From positions 1 to 64,000 of the forward strand of contig NZ_BMQU01000001.1 of the NCBI RefSeq assembly GCF_014648275.1: DNA of 64,000 bases. The letters are read 5' to 3'. The position numbers and the translations under genes were made by a program. Origin of the DNA: Pseudomonas laurentiana. GTDB taxonomy: Bacteria; Pseudomonadota; Gammaproteobacteria; Pseudomonadales; Pseudomonadaceae. A model generated the notes under the pieces. That model made no database searches. It saw only the letters and a list, made by a program, of their open reading frames with translations, and was not told where the DNA came from. The first letter of the stretch is position 1, and every line of letters starts with the position of its first letter. Shown here piece after piece: positions 1-8,641 of the stretch.

Positions 1-63
1 CATTCAGCCACCACAGCCAAACGGGTTGCGCTAACGCGCAACGCGCCATGCCTGGCGCACAAC

Positions 64-90
64 AAAAAGCCCCGACACGTCGGGGCTTTT
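64..90 (-). terminator. Rho-independent terminator after gltP
   Basis: A perfect hairpin (AAAAGCCCCGA, loop CAC/CGT region, TCGGGGCTTTT) lies 20 bases beyond the gltP stop codon. Its A-tract and T-tract make it usable from both strands, so it may also serve a gene to the left of the window. The first 60 bases of the window hold no gene I can recognise. Confidence 0.85.
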
Positions 91-109
91 AATCAGATCA
101 TGCAGTCGC

Positions 110-1441
110 TTACTTGGTCGCCATTTTACCGGCAGGTACGGCTTCCTTGCTGCGCCAGTGCGGCAGCGAGTTCCAGTAGCGCTGGCCTTTGGCATCGTCG
201 TACATGCCTTCCCAACGAGCAACAACCAATACCGCCAGGGCGTTGCCGATCACATTCAACGCCGTACGGGCCATGTCCATGATGCGGTCGACACCGGCGA
301 TGAAAGCCAGACCTTCCAGCGGAATACCAACACTGCCCAAGGTGGCTAGCAGTACAACGAAGGACACACCCGGAACGCCAGCGATACCTTTGGAAGTAAC
401 CATCAAGGTCAGCACCAGCAGCAGTTGCTGGCTGATCGAAAGATCAATGCCGTAGAGCTGGGCGATGAAAATCGCAGCAATGCTTTGGTACAAGGTCGAA
501 CCGTCGAGGTTGAACGAGTAGCCAGTCGGGACGACGAAGCTGCAGATGGCCTTTGGCGCACCATAGGCTTCCATCTTCTCGATAACGCGCGGCAGTACCG
601 TCTCGGAGCTGGCGGTGGAATAGGCCAGGACCAGTTCGTCCTTGAAAATACGCATCAGCTTCAAGATCGAAAAGCCGAACAACCGGGCGATCAGGCCAAG
701 CACCATGAAACCGAAGAAGGCGATGGCGAAGTAAACCAACAGCACCAGCTTGGCCAGCGGCAGCAGTGACGCGAAGCCGAAGTTGGCAACAGTGACCGCG
801 ATCAGCGCAAACACACCGATTGGTGCGTAGTTCATGATCATGTGAGTGACCTTGAACATGGCTTCGGAGACACCCTGGAAGGTTTTCACTAACGGGTCGC
901 GGATATCCGCCTGCAGGCTAGAAAGACCCAGGCCGAACAACACAGAGAAGAAAATGATCGGCAGCATTTCACCGCGCATCAGCGCCGCGAAGATGTTCGA
1001 CGGGATCAGGTTGAGAATGGTCTCGATGAATGCGTGCTCATGCTGCACTTCAGCAGCAGTTGCCTGGTACTTGGAGATATCCACCGTACCCAGCGTGCTC
1101 ATGTCGATACCGGCACCCGGGTGGAACAGGTTGGCCAACAGCAGGCCCACCACGATCGCGATGGTGGTGACCACCTCGAAGTAGATGATGGTTTTCAGGC
1201 CAATACTGCCCAATTTTTTCGCATCGCCAACCCCGGCGATACCCACGACCAGTGAAGAGATCACGATCGGGATGACGATCATCTTGATCAGGCGAATGAA
1301 GATGTCACCCGCTGGCTGCAGAACGTTACTGATCCACCATGCCTTTTCTGCACTGAAATGATTCAGTACCGCACCGATTGCAATCCCGAGAATCAAACCG
1401 ATGAGTATCTGCCAAGCGAGGCTTAGTTTTGCCTTCTTCAT
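110..1441 (-). CDS. gltP: Glutamate/aspartate:proton symporter (DAACS family)
   Basis: A 443-residue inner-membrane carrier of the dicarboxylate/amino acid:cation symporter family, importing L-glutamate and L-aspartate with protons. The protein begins MKKAKLSLAWQILIGLILG, has about eight hydrophobic segments, and carries the family's signature regions: the serine-rich stretch near residue 275 (AYSTASSETVLPR) and the NLDGSTLY motif near residue 313 that lines the substrate and cation sites. Length is typical of GltP. It is the only gene in its transcription unit, with a terminator just after it and a 580-base regulatory region upstream holding putative AauR sites, which fits acidic amino acid uptake. 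A C4-dicarboxylate carrier is the main alternative. Confidence 0.9.
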   Translation of the reverse strand: MKKAKLSLAWQILIGLILGIAIGAVLNHFSAEKAWWISNVLQPAGDIFIRLIKMIVIPIVISSLVVGIAGVGDAKKLGSIGLKTIIYFEVVTTIAIVVGLLLANLFHPGAGIDMSTLGTVDISKYQATAAEVQHEHAFIETILNLIPSNIFAALMRGEMLPIIFFSVLFGLGLSSLQADIRDPLVKTFQGVSEAMFKVTHMIMNYAPIGVFALIAVTVANFGFASLLPLAKLVLLVYFAIAFFGFMVLGLIARLFGFSILKLMRIFKDELVLAYSTASSETVLPRVIEKMEAYGAPKAICSFVVPTGYSFNLDGSTLYQSIAAIFIAQLYGIDLSISQQLLLVLTLMVTSKGIAGVPGVSFVVLLATLGSVGIPLEGLAFIAGVDRIMDMARTALNVIGNALAVLVVARWEGMYDDAKGQRYWNSLPHWRSKEAVPAGKMATK

Positions 1442-1570
1442 ATCGTTACCCTTTCTTCAAGTGGTCACGGGCATTGCGCTGAAAACATCGACCTAGAGCC
1501 ATTGAAAGCCTCAAGGAATCAGTTGGTAACAGCAAGCAAGGCGCCGTAGAAGGTCACCGCAGGCAAGCGA

Positions 1571-1586
1571 AAGAACGCTCGTGCCA
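1571..1586 (-). promoter_or_regulatory. Candidate sigma-54 promoter for gltP
   Basis: On the minus strand TGGCAC is followed after five bases by TTCTT. The -24 half matches the sigma-54 consensus exactly; the -12 half (TTGCA expected) has lost the normally conserved GC, so this is weak on its own. It gains support from its place about 130 bases upstream of the gltP start and 130-220 bases downstream of the AauR-type sites, the normal spacing for an enhancer-dependent promoter. Confidence 0.35.
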
Positions 1587-1649
1587 GCGAAAAAAGGCGC
1601 AACTATTCCGACGCGAAGGGGTAACGTCTAATGCCGTAAGCGACTACCC

Positions 1650-1666
1650 TATGCCGAATCGGCATA
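1650..1666. repeat. 17-bp palindrome in gltP upstream region
   Basis: TATGCCG-AAT-CGGCATA is a perfect 7-bp inverted repeat. It lies between the sigma-54-like element and the first AauR-type site. It looks like an operator for a dimeric regulator; I do not recognise the regulator. Confidence 0.4.
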
Positions 1667-1713
1667 ATGATTCTCGCCAAAAACGCACATCCGAAACGGT
1701 TTAAATAGAGGCG

Positions 1714-1727
1714 TTCGGAATTCCGAA
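1714..1727. promoter_or_regulatory. Putative AauR binding site 1
   Basis: TTCGG-AATT-CCGAA matches exactly the inverted repeat TTCGG-N4-CCGAA that I recall as the target of AauR, the response regulator for acidic amino acid uptake in Pseudomonas. It sits about 270 bases upstream of the gltP start, a position suited to a sigma-54 enhancer. The match is seen in the sequence; the function is inferred. Confidence 0.6.
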
Positions 1728-1790
1728 GATGGCCAAAGCGCCATATTTAGGCCGATTTAGCCATATCCGCTTGGGTGCTAAATGCCTTTG

Positions 1791-1804
1791 TTCGACAATC
1801 CGAA
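1791..1804. promoter_or_regulatory. Putative AauR binding site 2
   Basis: TTCGA-CAAT-CCGAA matches the TTCGG-N4-CCGAA repeat with one mismatch. It starts 77 bases from site 1, about seven helical turns away, so the two sites would lie on nearly the same face of the DNA, as expected for cooperating enhancer-bound dimers. Confidence 0.5.
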
Positions 1805-1999
1805 TGCGTGAAAGCACCTCGAAATTGTCGAAGGGGTCAGCTAAAAAAATATCGATGTACGGTCGGCAAGACGCATGCATCGACACGCCCTGTAGGAAAC
1901 AACCAAAAACAGCGGCAATGATGCCTATCACCCCAACAGGCGTTCGGATGTCCGCTCAGTGCCCACGCCAACACTTGAACATTCAGTGCTCTAGACAGA

Positions 2000-2016
2000 G
2001 CAGCCCGAAGGGCTGC
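2000..2016 (-). terminator. Hairpin after the DUF1328 gene
   Basis: GCAGCCC-TTC-GGGCTGC on the minus strand starts 7 bases beyond the DUF1328 stop codon. The loop is a stable triloop, but the following T-run is short and interrupted (TCTGT), so it may be a weak terminator or an RNA-stabilising hairpin for the EAL/DUF1328 transcript. Confidence 0.5.
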
Positions 2017-2023
2017 GCCTACC

Positions 2024-2212
<189 letters not shown>

Positions 2213-3832
2213 TCACGCCTCATCGTCGATCCGCCGAGGCCCCCTGCGCCGACCTCGGGTCACCAGCTCGGCAAATTGCCTGGCACTGAGTGGATGCGCA
2301 AACAGCCAGCCCTGTCCATAGTTCACACCCTCGCTGTTCAGCAACAGCGCCTGATCCTCGTACTCGATCCCTTCCGCGATGACCCTTAACTGCAGAGCAT
2401 GCGCCATGCGGATGATATGAGGAGCAACGCCGCTACTGGCGGCGTCATGCCCCAACGCGTCGATAAATGCCTTGTCGATCTTCAGGCAATCGACCGGCAA
2501 TGTTTGCAGGTAGGCCAGGCTGCAGTAACCCGTGCCAAAGTCATCGATCAGCACTTGATGCCCCACCGAACGCAACGCTTGCAGGTTATCCCGTGCGACT
2601 ACCACATCGATCAGCCCGCGCTCAGTCACCTCAAATGCAATCTGACTGGCCGCAACATGGTGCAGTGCCAGCAAACGAGCCGCCACGCGACCAATCCGGG
2701 GCACCATTACATCGCAAGCGGCCAGGTTGATAGATATGTACAACTGAGGGTTCGCACGCAGCAGTTGCCCCAATTGTTCCAGCACGCGCTGCAGAACAAA
2801 GTCGGTGATCTGGCGAATCTGGCCCGTGTTTTCTGCCAACGGAATAAACAGATCCGGACTGGTCAGCGTGCCATCTGGATGGCGCCAGCGCACTAGCGCC
2901 TCGGCCCCCACGCATCGTCGACTGTTGAGTTCGAGGATGGGTTGATAGAGCACCTGCAACTCCCCACGTCGTAACGCCCCCTGCAACTCCGAGCTCATTG
3001 ACTGGCGTTGACGTACCAGTTGCAGTACCAGCCAGCCGATACACCAGGCCAGCAGCAGACTGCCTGGGAACAATAACCAGATGACCCCATTCATTTTCAA
3101 CGGCAGGCTGGCTCTTGGGGTGATCAGCACCAGTTGATAATCCGGAGACTTGGTTGGCATCCGATAAATCAGGTGATCGGGCAACTCCCACATGGAGTTT
3201 GCAACGTCGAGTGACCAGTCAGGGGTTGGAGGCCAAGCCTGCGCCGGTCCCAACACCGGTACTGCACGCATGCCATTGTCGAGCACTACCAGCAGGCTCC
3301 CGCCAGGTGGAAGATCAACAACATCGCTGAGGTGCCCACGGGACGTCGAGATACGAAAATGTCCTCGACCCAACATCAACGCCGCCAGATTATCGTTTGG
3401 CTCCGTACTGGTATTTAGCCAGTAGCTGTAGGTCGGCCCTTGAATATCCGGAGGCCTTACAGGCTCTGTGCTGTGCTCACCAAGACGGTTGGAACAACGG
3501 GTTTCACCGTCTATATAAGCGGCTTCAAAGACAAAGCGATTGTTGAAACCCACCTGCTGCAATGCGGCGAGCATCTGCGGGCTGCACCCTCGCAACGGCT
3601 GAGCCTGAAGCTGGTCAACACCTTCGCGTAACTGACCAAAGATCTGCTCCAATCGCTCCAGAAAACGCTCGCCCTTGGCATTCATCTGTTCACGTTCGCT
3701 TTGCTGCACTTGATGCATGGCCAAACCAATGCTGGCGATCAGCAACAGAATCGCACTAGCCGAAGCCGCGAGTGCGGCCAGTAGCCAGGGGCGAAGGAAC
3801 AGATTGCGTAGCGCGGCGAAGGCAGATGACAT
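2213..3832 (-). CDS. Membrane c-di-GMP phosphodiesterase, CSS-motif sensor plus EAL domain
   Basis: A 539-residue protein with transmembrane helices near residues 17-39 and 249-273, a periplasmic domain between them, and a cytoplasmic EAL domain from about residue 285. EAL is present at 311-313 (GAEALVRW) and the metal/lysine motifs DDFGTGY and KIDKAFI follow, so it is probably active, hydrolysing c-di-GMP. The periplasmic part has cysteines at 83 (GCSPQ) and 113 (RCSNR), as in CSS-motif sensors such as E. coli PdeC, where a disulfide restrains activity. This makes an envelope-redox signal plausible. It precedes the DUF1328 gene. Confidence 0.88.
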   Translation of the reverse strand: MSSAFAALRNLFLRPWLLAALAASASAILLLIASIGLAMHQVQQSEREQMNAKGERFLERLEQIFGQLREGVDQLQAQPLRGCSPQMLAALQQVGFNNRFVFEAAYIDGETRCSNRLGEHSTEPVRPPDIQGPTYSYWLNTSTEPNDNLAALMLGRGHFRISTSRGHLSDVVDLPPGGSLLVVLDNGMRAVPVLGPAQAWPPTPDWSLDVANSMWELPDHLIYRMPTKSPDYQLVLITPRASLPLKMNGVIWLLFPGSLLLAWCIGWLVLQLVRQRQSMSSELQGALRRGELQVLYQPILELNSRRCVGAEALVRWRHPDGTLTSPDLFIPLAENTGQIRQITDFVLQRVLEQLGQLLRANPQLYISINLAACDVMVPRIGRVAARLLALHHVAASQIAFEVTERGLIDVVVARDNLQALRSVGHQVLIDDFGTGYCSLAYLQTLPVDCLKIDKAFIDALGHDAASSGVAPHIIRMAHALQLRVIAEGIEYEDQALLLNSEGVNYGQGWLFAHPLSARQFAELVTRGRRRGPRRIDDEA

Positions 3833-3907
3833 CAGGCGATATCCAGTTGAATACCAAGAGGTATAGCAACTGAGTGACGAATCAGCTTCGCCGTTGGGCG
3901 GCGCTCA

Positions 3908-4684
3908 TCAGCGCGGACGGTTGAGTACCTGCAATATTGCCGCCGTCTGTGAATCAGGCACACCATCAAAACGTTGCGGACGGAAGCGCATCTGGAAGGC
4001 CGCCAACACGTGCCGGGTGCTGACATCATTGACCCCTGTCTGCTCGATGGCATAACCGAAACGGGCCAGCTGCTGCTGATACCAGATGATACTCGGCGGA
4101 TTCACCTCGAAACGGGCTTGCTGCTGTGCCACGGCACCGGCATCGGGCCAGACACCAACACCGGCATCAGCCAGGCGCTTCCAAGGAAAGAGCGGGCCTG
4201 GATCGAGTTTACGTGACGGGGCTATATCGCTATGCCCGATGATATGCCGTGGATCGATGTCATTACGTTTGACGATGTCCTTGAGCAGCAGAATCAACGC
4301 TTGTATCTGCGCCTCGGAGTAGGGGTGCCACACACGTCCAGAAGGTGTGTCGGTAAAACCTGGGTTTACGATCTCGATGCCAATGGAGCTTGAGTTGAGC
4401 CAGGTACGCCCCTGCCATTGGCTGTCACCGGCGTGCCAGGCACGGCGGTTCTCGTCTACCAATTGGTAGATGGTCGCTGGATTATCGCCGATCAAGTAGT
4501 GGCTGCTGACTTCACCATGGGTCAACAACGCCAGTGAACGTTCCAACGAAGCGTTGGTGTAGTGCAGGACAACAAACTGGATACGGCTGTCCTGGTTGGC
4601 GGATGGGTGGCTTCGGTCAATCTGGAGGGTGTTTGCACAACCCGCCAGAGACAGAAGAAACAGAGCGCAGAAGAAGGCTTTCAT
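3908..4684 (-). CDS. N-acetylmuramoyl-L-alanine amidase, AmiD-type lipoprotein
   Basis: About 258 residues. The N-terminus has a lipoprotein signal ending LSLAGC, so the mature enzyme is lipid-anchored. The amidase_2 (PGRP-like) fold is visible: LHYTNAS holds the first zinc histidine, the middle keeps HAGDSQW and SIGIEIVN, and IIGHSDIAPSRKLDPGP supplies the later histidine and catalytic residues. The last about 70 residues resemble a peptidoglycan-binding domain. It cleaves the amide bond between N-acetylmuramic acid and the peptide stem, for murein turnover. The start at MKAFFCALF is chosen because it places the signal peptide at the N-terminus; an ATG five codons earlier is also open. Confidence 0.87.
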   Translation of the reverse strand: MKAFFCALFLLSLAGCANTLQIDRSHPSANQDSRIQFVVLHYTNASLERSLALLTHGEVSSHYLIGDNPATIYQLVDENRRAWHAGDSQWQGRTWLNSSSIGIEIVNPGFTDTPSGRVWHPYSEAQIQALILLLKDIVKRNDIDPRHIIGHSDIAPSRKLDPGPLFPWKRLADAGVGVWPDAGAVAQQQARFEVNPPSIIWYQQQLARFGYAIEQTGVNDVSTRHVLAAFQMRFRPQRFDGVPDSQTAAILQVLNRPR

Positions 4685-4905
4685 GGCAAGAGGGCACATC
4701 TATGGATATCAGTAATGCAATAGCATAACGTACCCTCTCTAGCGATGGCGCAAATACATCAAGGCGTTGCATCAACCGCACACAAGCAGGAGAGACACTG
4801 TTTTGATGGTTCGGGTCCTTGATTTAGTTAACGACAAGGGCACTTGCCCAAGCAACGTCAACCCTGACCAACGGGATGACCCAAACAGTGATAACTATAT
4901 AGCGC

Positions 4906-6915
4906 TCATCCTTGCTCGACGCGGTTACGGCCTTGGTGCTTGGCGCGATACAGCGCCTCGTCGGCACGCTTGAGGGCGATATCACTTCGCTCTCCGTCAC
5001 GCAGCGCGGTAATGCCTATCGACATCGTGATCGTCACCCGTTCGCCTTTGAAGTGGAAAGGGCAGGCCTCGACGGCTGAGCGCAAGATTTCAGCCTGCTG
5101 GCATCCACTGGCCAGATTGCTCTGTGGCATCAACAGAACAAACTCTTCGCCACCAAATCGTGCAATAAAGTCACGACCGCGCAGCCGTTTGCGCAGTTCA
5201 TTGGCAACAATTTTCAGCACCTTGTCACCGGCAAGATGACCGTAGTTGTCATTGATCCTCTTGAAATGGTCCAGATCAAGCATCGCGACCAAAAGATGGC
5301 CACCCTGTGCCTGCCAAGCCTGCATTTCACGTTCAAGATGTTCGGACCAGGCCGCACGGTTGGGTAGGCCGGTGAGCGGGTCGATCAAGGCCTTTTGCCG
5401 CTGTTCTTCCAGATGCTCCCGATAACCTTGGGCTTCCTGCTCCATATGTGTGACCCGCTCGGCCAGTCCGCGCAAACGACCGGCCATTTCCTGTTCGCGC
5501 TGATCGCGTTGCTGCTGGTGCACGTCAATCGTGTTCAACAAGCCTTCCAGGCGGTTATCCAGAATATGTTTGAGGCTGTCCAGATCGGCCGCACCCTGAA
5601 CGCTGCTTTGCAGCCCATCAACCTGTTCGCGCAATTGACTATCCAGATCACGAGCTGCCGTACGACTATCGGCATGTCCGGCACTGGCTTCCTGCAAATG
5701 GCTCTGGAACGACTCCAGCCGTTCGTTGACCTGCTGCAGGTAGGCTTCAAACTCATGCTGGCCACTGCTGGTAATTGCCAACATCAGTACAACCAGATCG
5801 TCCAGGACCGGTAACAGCTCATACCAGTTCAGGCCATGCTGCAGGCGCTCACGCATGGATTGCGCCTGAGCCTTGTGCCGCTCAGGCAGCGTCAGATCAT
5901 CCAGTAAGCCGAGCAGGGTTTCTTCGATGTGACTGGCGACCGAACTGTAGCTTGGCTCCGTGTTTTCAGGCAGGGCGTACGCTTCTTCAGTCGGTGCAAG
6001 CTCACCCGCCGGGATGTCAGCGATGAACGGCAGAACGTCTGCGCGCAACTCAGGCGTTTCAGCTGGCTCAGGCGCTGGCATTGGCTCCGGTGCCAACACG
6101 TCCAGTGGCGCAATGACTGGAGGAGGGGAAGCTTGTACAGCCTCGACTTGCGATTGTTCGGCCTGAGGTTGTTCGACCATCCCAGGCGTCACGACCTCAC
6201 CGCCTGTCTCGACTACCGGCTCCGGCAGTGCATGCAGCTCATCTGCATCGGCCTCGTCAGGTACTGCGAGACGCACCGTTTCAGGGCCTGCAGCCTCAAC
6301 GTTAAGGTCAGCATGAACATCAACGGTCGCAGAGACTGCGTCGACAGCCACAGGAGTCGCTGTCGGCGCTGTCGGCGCTTCGGAAACCGCCTCACGGTTG
6401 CCGAACAATCGCTGCAAAAAACCTGGGCGACCTGCGTCTTCCGGTTTATCGAGAGCAGCAAACGCCTTGCCTTGCAAACTGCTCAGCTCGCCAAGCAGCA
6501 GGGGCATCTCGCGGGGCTGGCCCGCACGCGCATCCAGTTGTTTGGCAAACTTTTTCAACGGCCGATTAACATCACTCGGCAATGGCAACGCCTGCAACTG
6601 GTTCACCAGTGCGGCCAATGCCGTACCAATCTGTGCAGTCCGGGTTTCCCGACGCTGCTCAGAGTCCAGTACGGCCTTCTCCAATCGCGGAATCAAGCCA
6701 GCCAGCGCGGCGTCCATATTGTCGGTACGGATGACATCGCGCATCTCTTTCATGCACTTATCAACAGCCAGGTCGCTACCTTCGGCCGCCAAAGTGCTGC
6801 GCACCAAGCCTCGACGCAGCAAGTCGAGGCGAGCTTCCCAGCGACGTTCGAGTTTTTCTTGCTGCTCAATACTCTTGAGGTATTTCTCTTTCCAGCGCTG
6901 GGCTTCTTCGGTCAT
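4906..6915 (-). CDS. Diguanylate cyclase with large coiled-coil N-terminal region
   Basis: A 669-residue cytoplasmic protein making c-di-GMP from two GTP. Residues 1-90 are charged and helical (coiled coil), about 170-330 are a low-complexity stretch rich in A, E, P and V, 330-510 are again coiled coil, and the GGDEF domain fills the last about 165 residues. The signature is GGEEF at 588-592, preceded by the allosteric inhibitory site RGRD at 579-582, so product inhibition is expected. No membrane segment is seen. By size and context it matches the conserved Pseudomonas cyclase I remember as DgcH. It starts 28 bases after the nuclease-fold gene and opposes the EAL enzyme encoded nearby. Confidence 0.9.
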   Translation of the reverse strand: MTEEAQRWKEKYLKSIEQQEKLERRWEARLDLLRRGLVRSTLAAEGSDLAVDKCMKEMRDVIRTDNMDAALAGLIPRLEKAVLDSEQRRETRTAQIGTALAALVNQLQALPLPSDVNRPLKKFAKQLDARAGQPREMPLLLGELSSLQGKAFAALDKPEDAGRPGFLQRLFGNREAVSEAPTAPTATPVAVDAVSATVDVHADLNVEAAGPETVRLAVPDEADADELHALPEPVVETGGEVVTPGMVEQPQAEQSQVEAVQASPPPVIAPLDVLAPEPMPAPEPAETPELRADVLPFIADIPAGELAPTEEAYALPENTEPSYSSVASHIEETLLGLLDDLTLPERHKAQAQSMRERLQHGLNWYELLPVLDDLVVLMLAITSSGQHEFEAYLQQVNERLESFQSHLQEASAGHADSRTAARDLDSQLREQVDGLQSSVQGAADLDSLKHILDNRLEGLLNTIDVHQQQRDQREQEMAGRLRGLAERVTHMEQEAQGYREHLEEQRQKALIDPLTGLPNRAAWSEHLEREMQAWQAQGGHLLVAMLDLDHFKRINDNYGHLAGDKVLKIVANELRKRLRGRDFIARFGGEEFVLLMPQSNLASGCQQAEILRSAVEACPFHFKGERVTITMSIGITALRDGERSDIALKRADEALYRAKHQGRNRVEQG

Positions 6916-6943
6916 GCCTGATTTCGCAAAGGAGTAGGGGCAA

Positions 6944-7798
6944 TTAGCTCAAGACCGGAAGCGTATCCATCGCAAGAGCATCAGGCAAACGAATCTCAAC
7001 CGCGACCGGAAGATGATCGGAAATAGGCTGGGCAAGGACCTCGAAGCGCTCCAGCGTCAGGCTAGGACTGAGCAAAATATGATCAAGGCAACGCTGTGGT
7101 CGCCAGCTGGGGAACGTGGCTTGCGCCTGCGGGGCAATCAAACCGAGATCACGCAGCGGCGAGTGCTCCAGCAAATCGCTGGCATGGGTGTTCATGTCGC
7201 CCATCAATACCTGATGGCGATAGCCACCAATCAACTCACGGATGTAGGCAAGCTGACGTGCACGGGTCCGCGACCCTAGCGCCAGGTGCATCATCACCAC
7301 GACCAAGGCATCGTCCCCTTCACCAAAACGCACCAGAATCGCACCACGACCGGAAGGGCCGGGCAGCGGATGGTCTTCCAGCAACTGCGGTTTCAGGCGA
7401 CTGAGTACCCCATTGCTGTGCTGGGCGAAACGGCCAAGGTTGCGATTGAGCTGTTGGTACCAGTAAGGGAAAGCACCCAGTTGCGCCAGGTATTCGACCT
7501 GATTGACGAAACCTGAACGCAGGCTGCCACCATCGGCCTCCTGCAAGGCGACCAGATCAAAGTCACCGAGCAGGTCACCGATTTTCTGCAAATTGCCGGC
7601 CCGGCCGGTAGTAGGCAAGAGGTGCTGCCAACTACGCGTCAGGTAATGGCGGTAACGCTCGGTACTGATACCCACCTGGATATTGAAACTGAGCAGGCGC
7701 AGGCGGCCGTCCTGCGGGAGGCTACTGGTCTGCAAATGGTGTTCGTTGACCTGCGGATCATGCAGGCCAACACACCGCTCAGTTTTCCAACGCCGCAT
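6944..7798 (-). CDS. Endonuclease/exonuclease/phosphatase family protein
   Basis: A 284-residue protein of the EEP fold. Visible motifs are RLLSFNIQVG (metal-binding Asn), ALQEADGGS (catalytic Glu), MGDMNTHASDL (Asp/Asn pair) and ISDHLPVAVEI (catalytic His), all in family order, so it should be an active metal-dependent phosphodiesterase or phosphatase. The substrate cannot be read from sequence. There is no clear signal peptide. It begins 12 bases after the dsbA stop and ends 28 bases before the diguanylate cyclase, which suggests one dsbA-EEP-cyclase transcript. The first about 30 residues are weakly conserved-looking and a later start is possible. Confidence 0.82.
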   Translation of the reverse strand: MRRWKTERCVGLHDPQVNEHHLQTSSLPQDGRLRLLSFNIQVGISTERYRHYLTRSWQHLLPTTGRAGNLQKIGDLLGDFDLVALQEADGGSLRSGFVNQVEYLAQLGAFPYWYQQLNRNLGRFAQHSNGVLSRLKPQLLEDHPLPGPSGRGAILVRFGEGDDALVVVMMHLALGSRTRARQLAYIRELIGGYRHQVLMGDMNTHASDLLEHSPLRDLGLIAPQAQATFPSWRPQRCLDHILLSPSLTLERFEVLAQPISDHLPVAVEIRLPDALAMDTLPVLS

Positions 7799-7810
7799 GG
7801 CAATCGCCGC

Positions 7811-8440
7811 TTACTGGGCGGCGCGCTCCTTGGCAATCAGTTGGTCAGCAACGTTGATGGTTTCCTCAGGACCGCCGGCAGAGCCCAGATCGAAACGGTA
7901 CTTGCCGTTGACAACCATGGTTGGAACACCGCTGATTTCATATTTTTTGGCCAGATCACGAGCCTTCTGTACCTGGCCCTTGATCGCAAAGGAGTTGAAT
8001 GTCGCCAGGAACTTGTCCTTGTCGACACCCTGTGTCGCAAGGAAGTCGGCCATTTCCTCAGGCTTGGTCAGGCGCTTGTGCTCCACTTGGATCGCATTGA
8101 ACACGGCACTGTGCACCTTGCCCTCGACACCCATGGCTTCCAGGGTCAGGAACATCTGCCCGTGGGCATCCCAGGCGCCGCCAAACATGGCAGGTACGCG
8201 CACGAAGTGGACATCCTTTGGCAGCTTCTCGATCCATGGGTTGATGGTCGGCTCAAAGCTGTAGCAATGTGGGCAACCGTACCAGAACAGTTCCACCACC
8301 TCGATCTTGCCAGGTACCGCAACCGGTACCGGATTGTTCAGCTCGACATACTTACCGTCTGCAGGTGGCTCGGCAGCCTGGACGGACATGCCAAAGACGC
8401 TGGCGGCGACCAGCGCGGCGCTGAGAATCAGATTACGCAT
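7811..8440 (-). CDS. dsbA: Periplasmic thiol:disulfide oxidase DsbA
   Basis: A 209-residue periplasmic protein that introduces disulfide bonds into exported proteins and is re-oxidised by DsbB. It has a Sec signal peptide cleaved after VQA (about residue 22) and the active site C56-P-H-C59, the classical DsbA dipeptide, in a thioredoxin fold with an inserted helical domain. The cis-proline loop GVPTMVVNG is present near the C-terminus. A spaced ribosome binding site (AGGAG) precedes the ATG. The gene is separated from cytochrome c4 by a terminator, so it should have its own promoter in the 8441-8536 gap. Confidence 0.95.
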   Translation of the reverse strand: MRNLILSAALVAASVFGMSVQAAEPPADGKYVELNNPVPVAVPGKIEVVELFWYGCPHCYSFEPTINPWIEKLPKDVHFVRVPAMFGGAWDAHGQMFLTLEAMGVEGKVHSAVFNAIQVEHKRLTKPEEMADFLATQGVDKDKFLATFNSFAIKGQVQKARDLAKKYEISGVPTMVVNGKYRFDLGSAGGPEETINVADQLIAKERAAQ

Positions 8441-8536
8441 GCTTTACTCCTGAGCAGTAATGAGTCGCCACGACGCGACCTGTCTTCTGACAGATCGACA
8501 CAGGCCTGAGTTCGATAGTGTAACGGTAGCGGGCAC

Positions 8537-8564
8537 AAAAAAGGGTGGCCCAAGCCACCCTTTT
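8537..8564 (-). terminator. Terminator after cytochrome c4 gene
   Basis: AAAAGGGTGGC-CCAA-GCCACCCTTTT is a near-perfect hairpin with T-run, about 80 bases downstream of the cytochrome c4 stop. It separates the cytochrome unit from dsbA. Confidence 0.85.
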
Positions 8565-8641
8565 CATGCTTCCGCAGCTGCATTAACGGCACGTTAACGT
8601 TGCGAGAGATGTATTCCCAAGCAACGCCGCACCGCCATCGG

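Larger units (their letters stand above)
1442..2023. other. Long intergenic region upstream of gltP
   Basis: About 580 bases lie between the gltP start and the end of the DUF1328 gene. I see no convincing gene: open frames here lack Pseudomonas-like codon use, ribosome binding sites and family resemblance. The left part is rich in A/G runs, the middle is AT-richer than the surroundings. It contains a 17-bp palindrome, two AauR-type inverted repeats and one sigma-54-like element, all listed separately, so it is best read as the gltP control region. Confidence 0.6.

Noticed and set aside
1701-1931. Minus-strand open frame of 76 codons in the gltP upstream region
   Set aside because: No ribosome binding site or recognised family, it covers the AauR-type sites, and codon use is not Pseudomonas-like.
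4767-4973. Plus-strand open frame of 68 codons between the amidase and cyclase genes
   Set aside because: It runs into the end of the cyclase gene, has no clear start signal and no likeness.
5929-6921. Plus-strand open frame of 330 codons opposite the cyclase gene
   Set aside because: A shadow of the GC-rich cyclase gene with Arg/Leu-rich composition and no domain.
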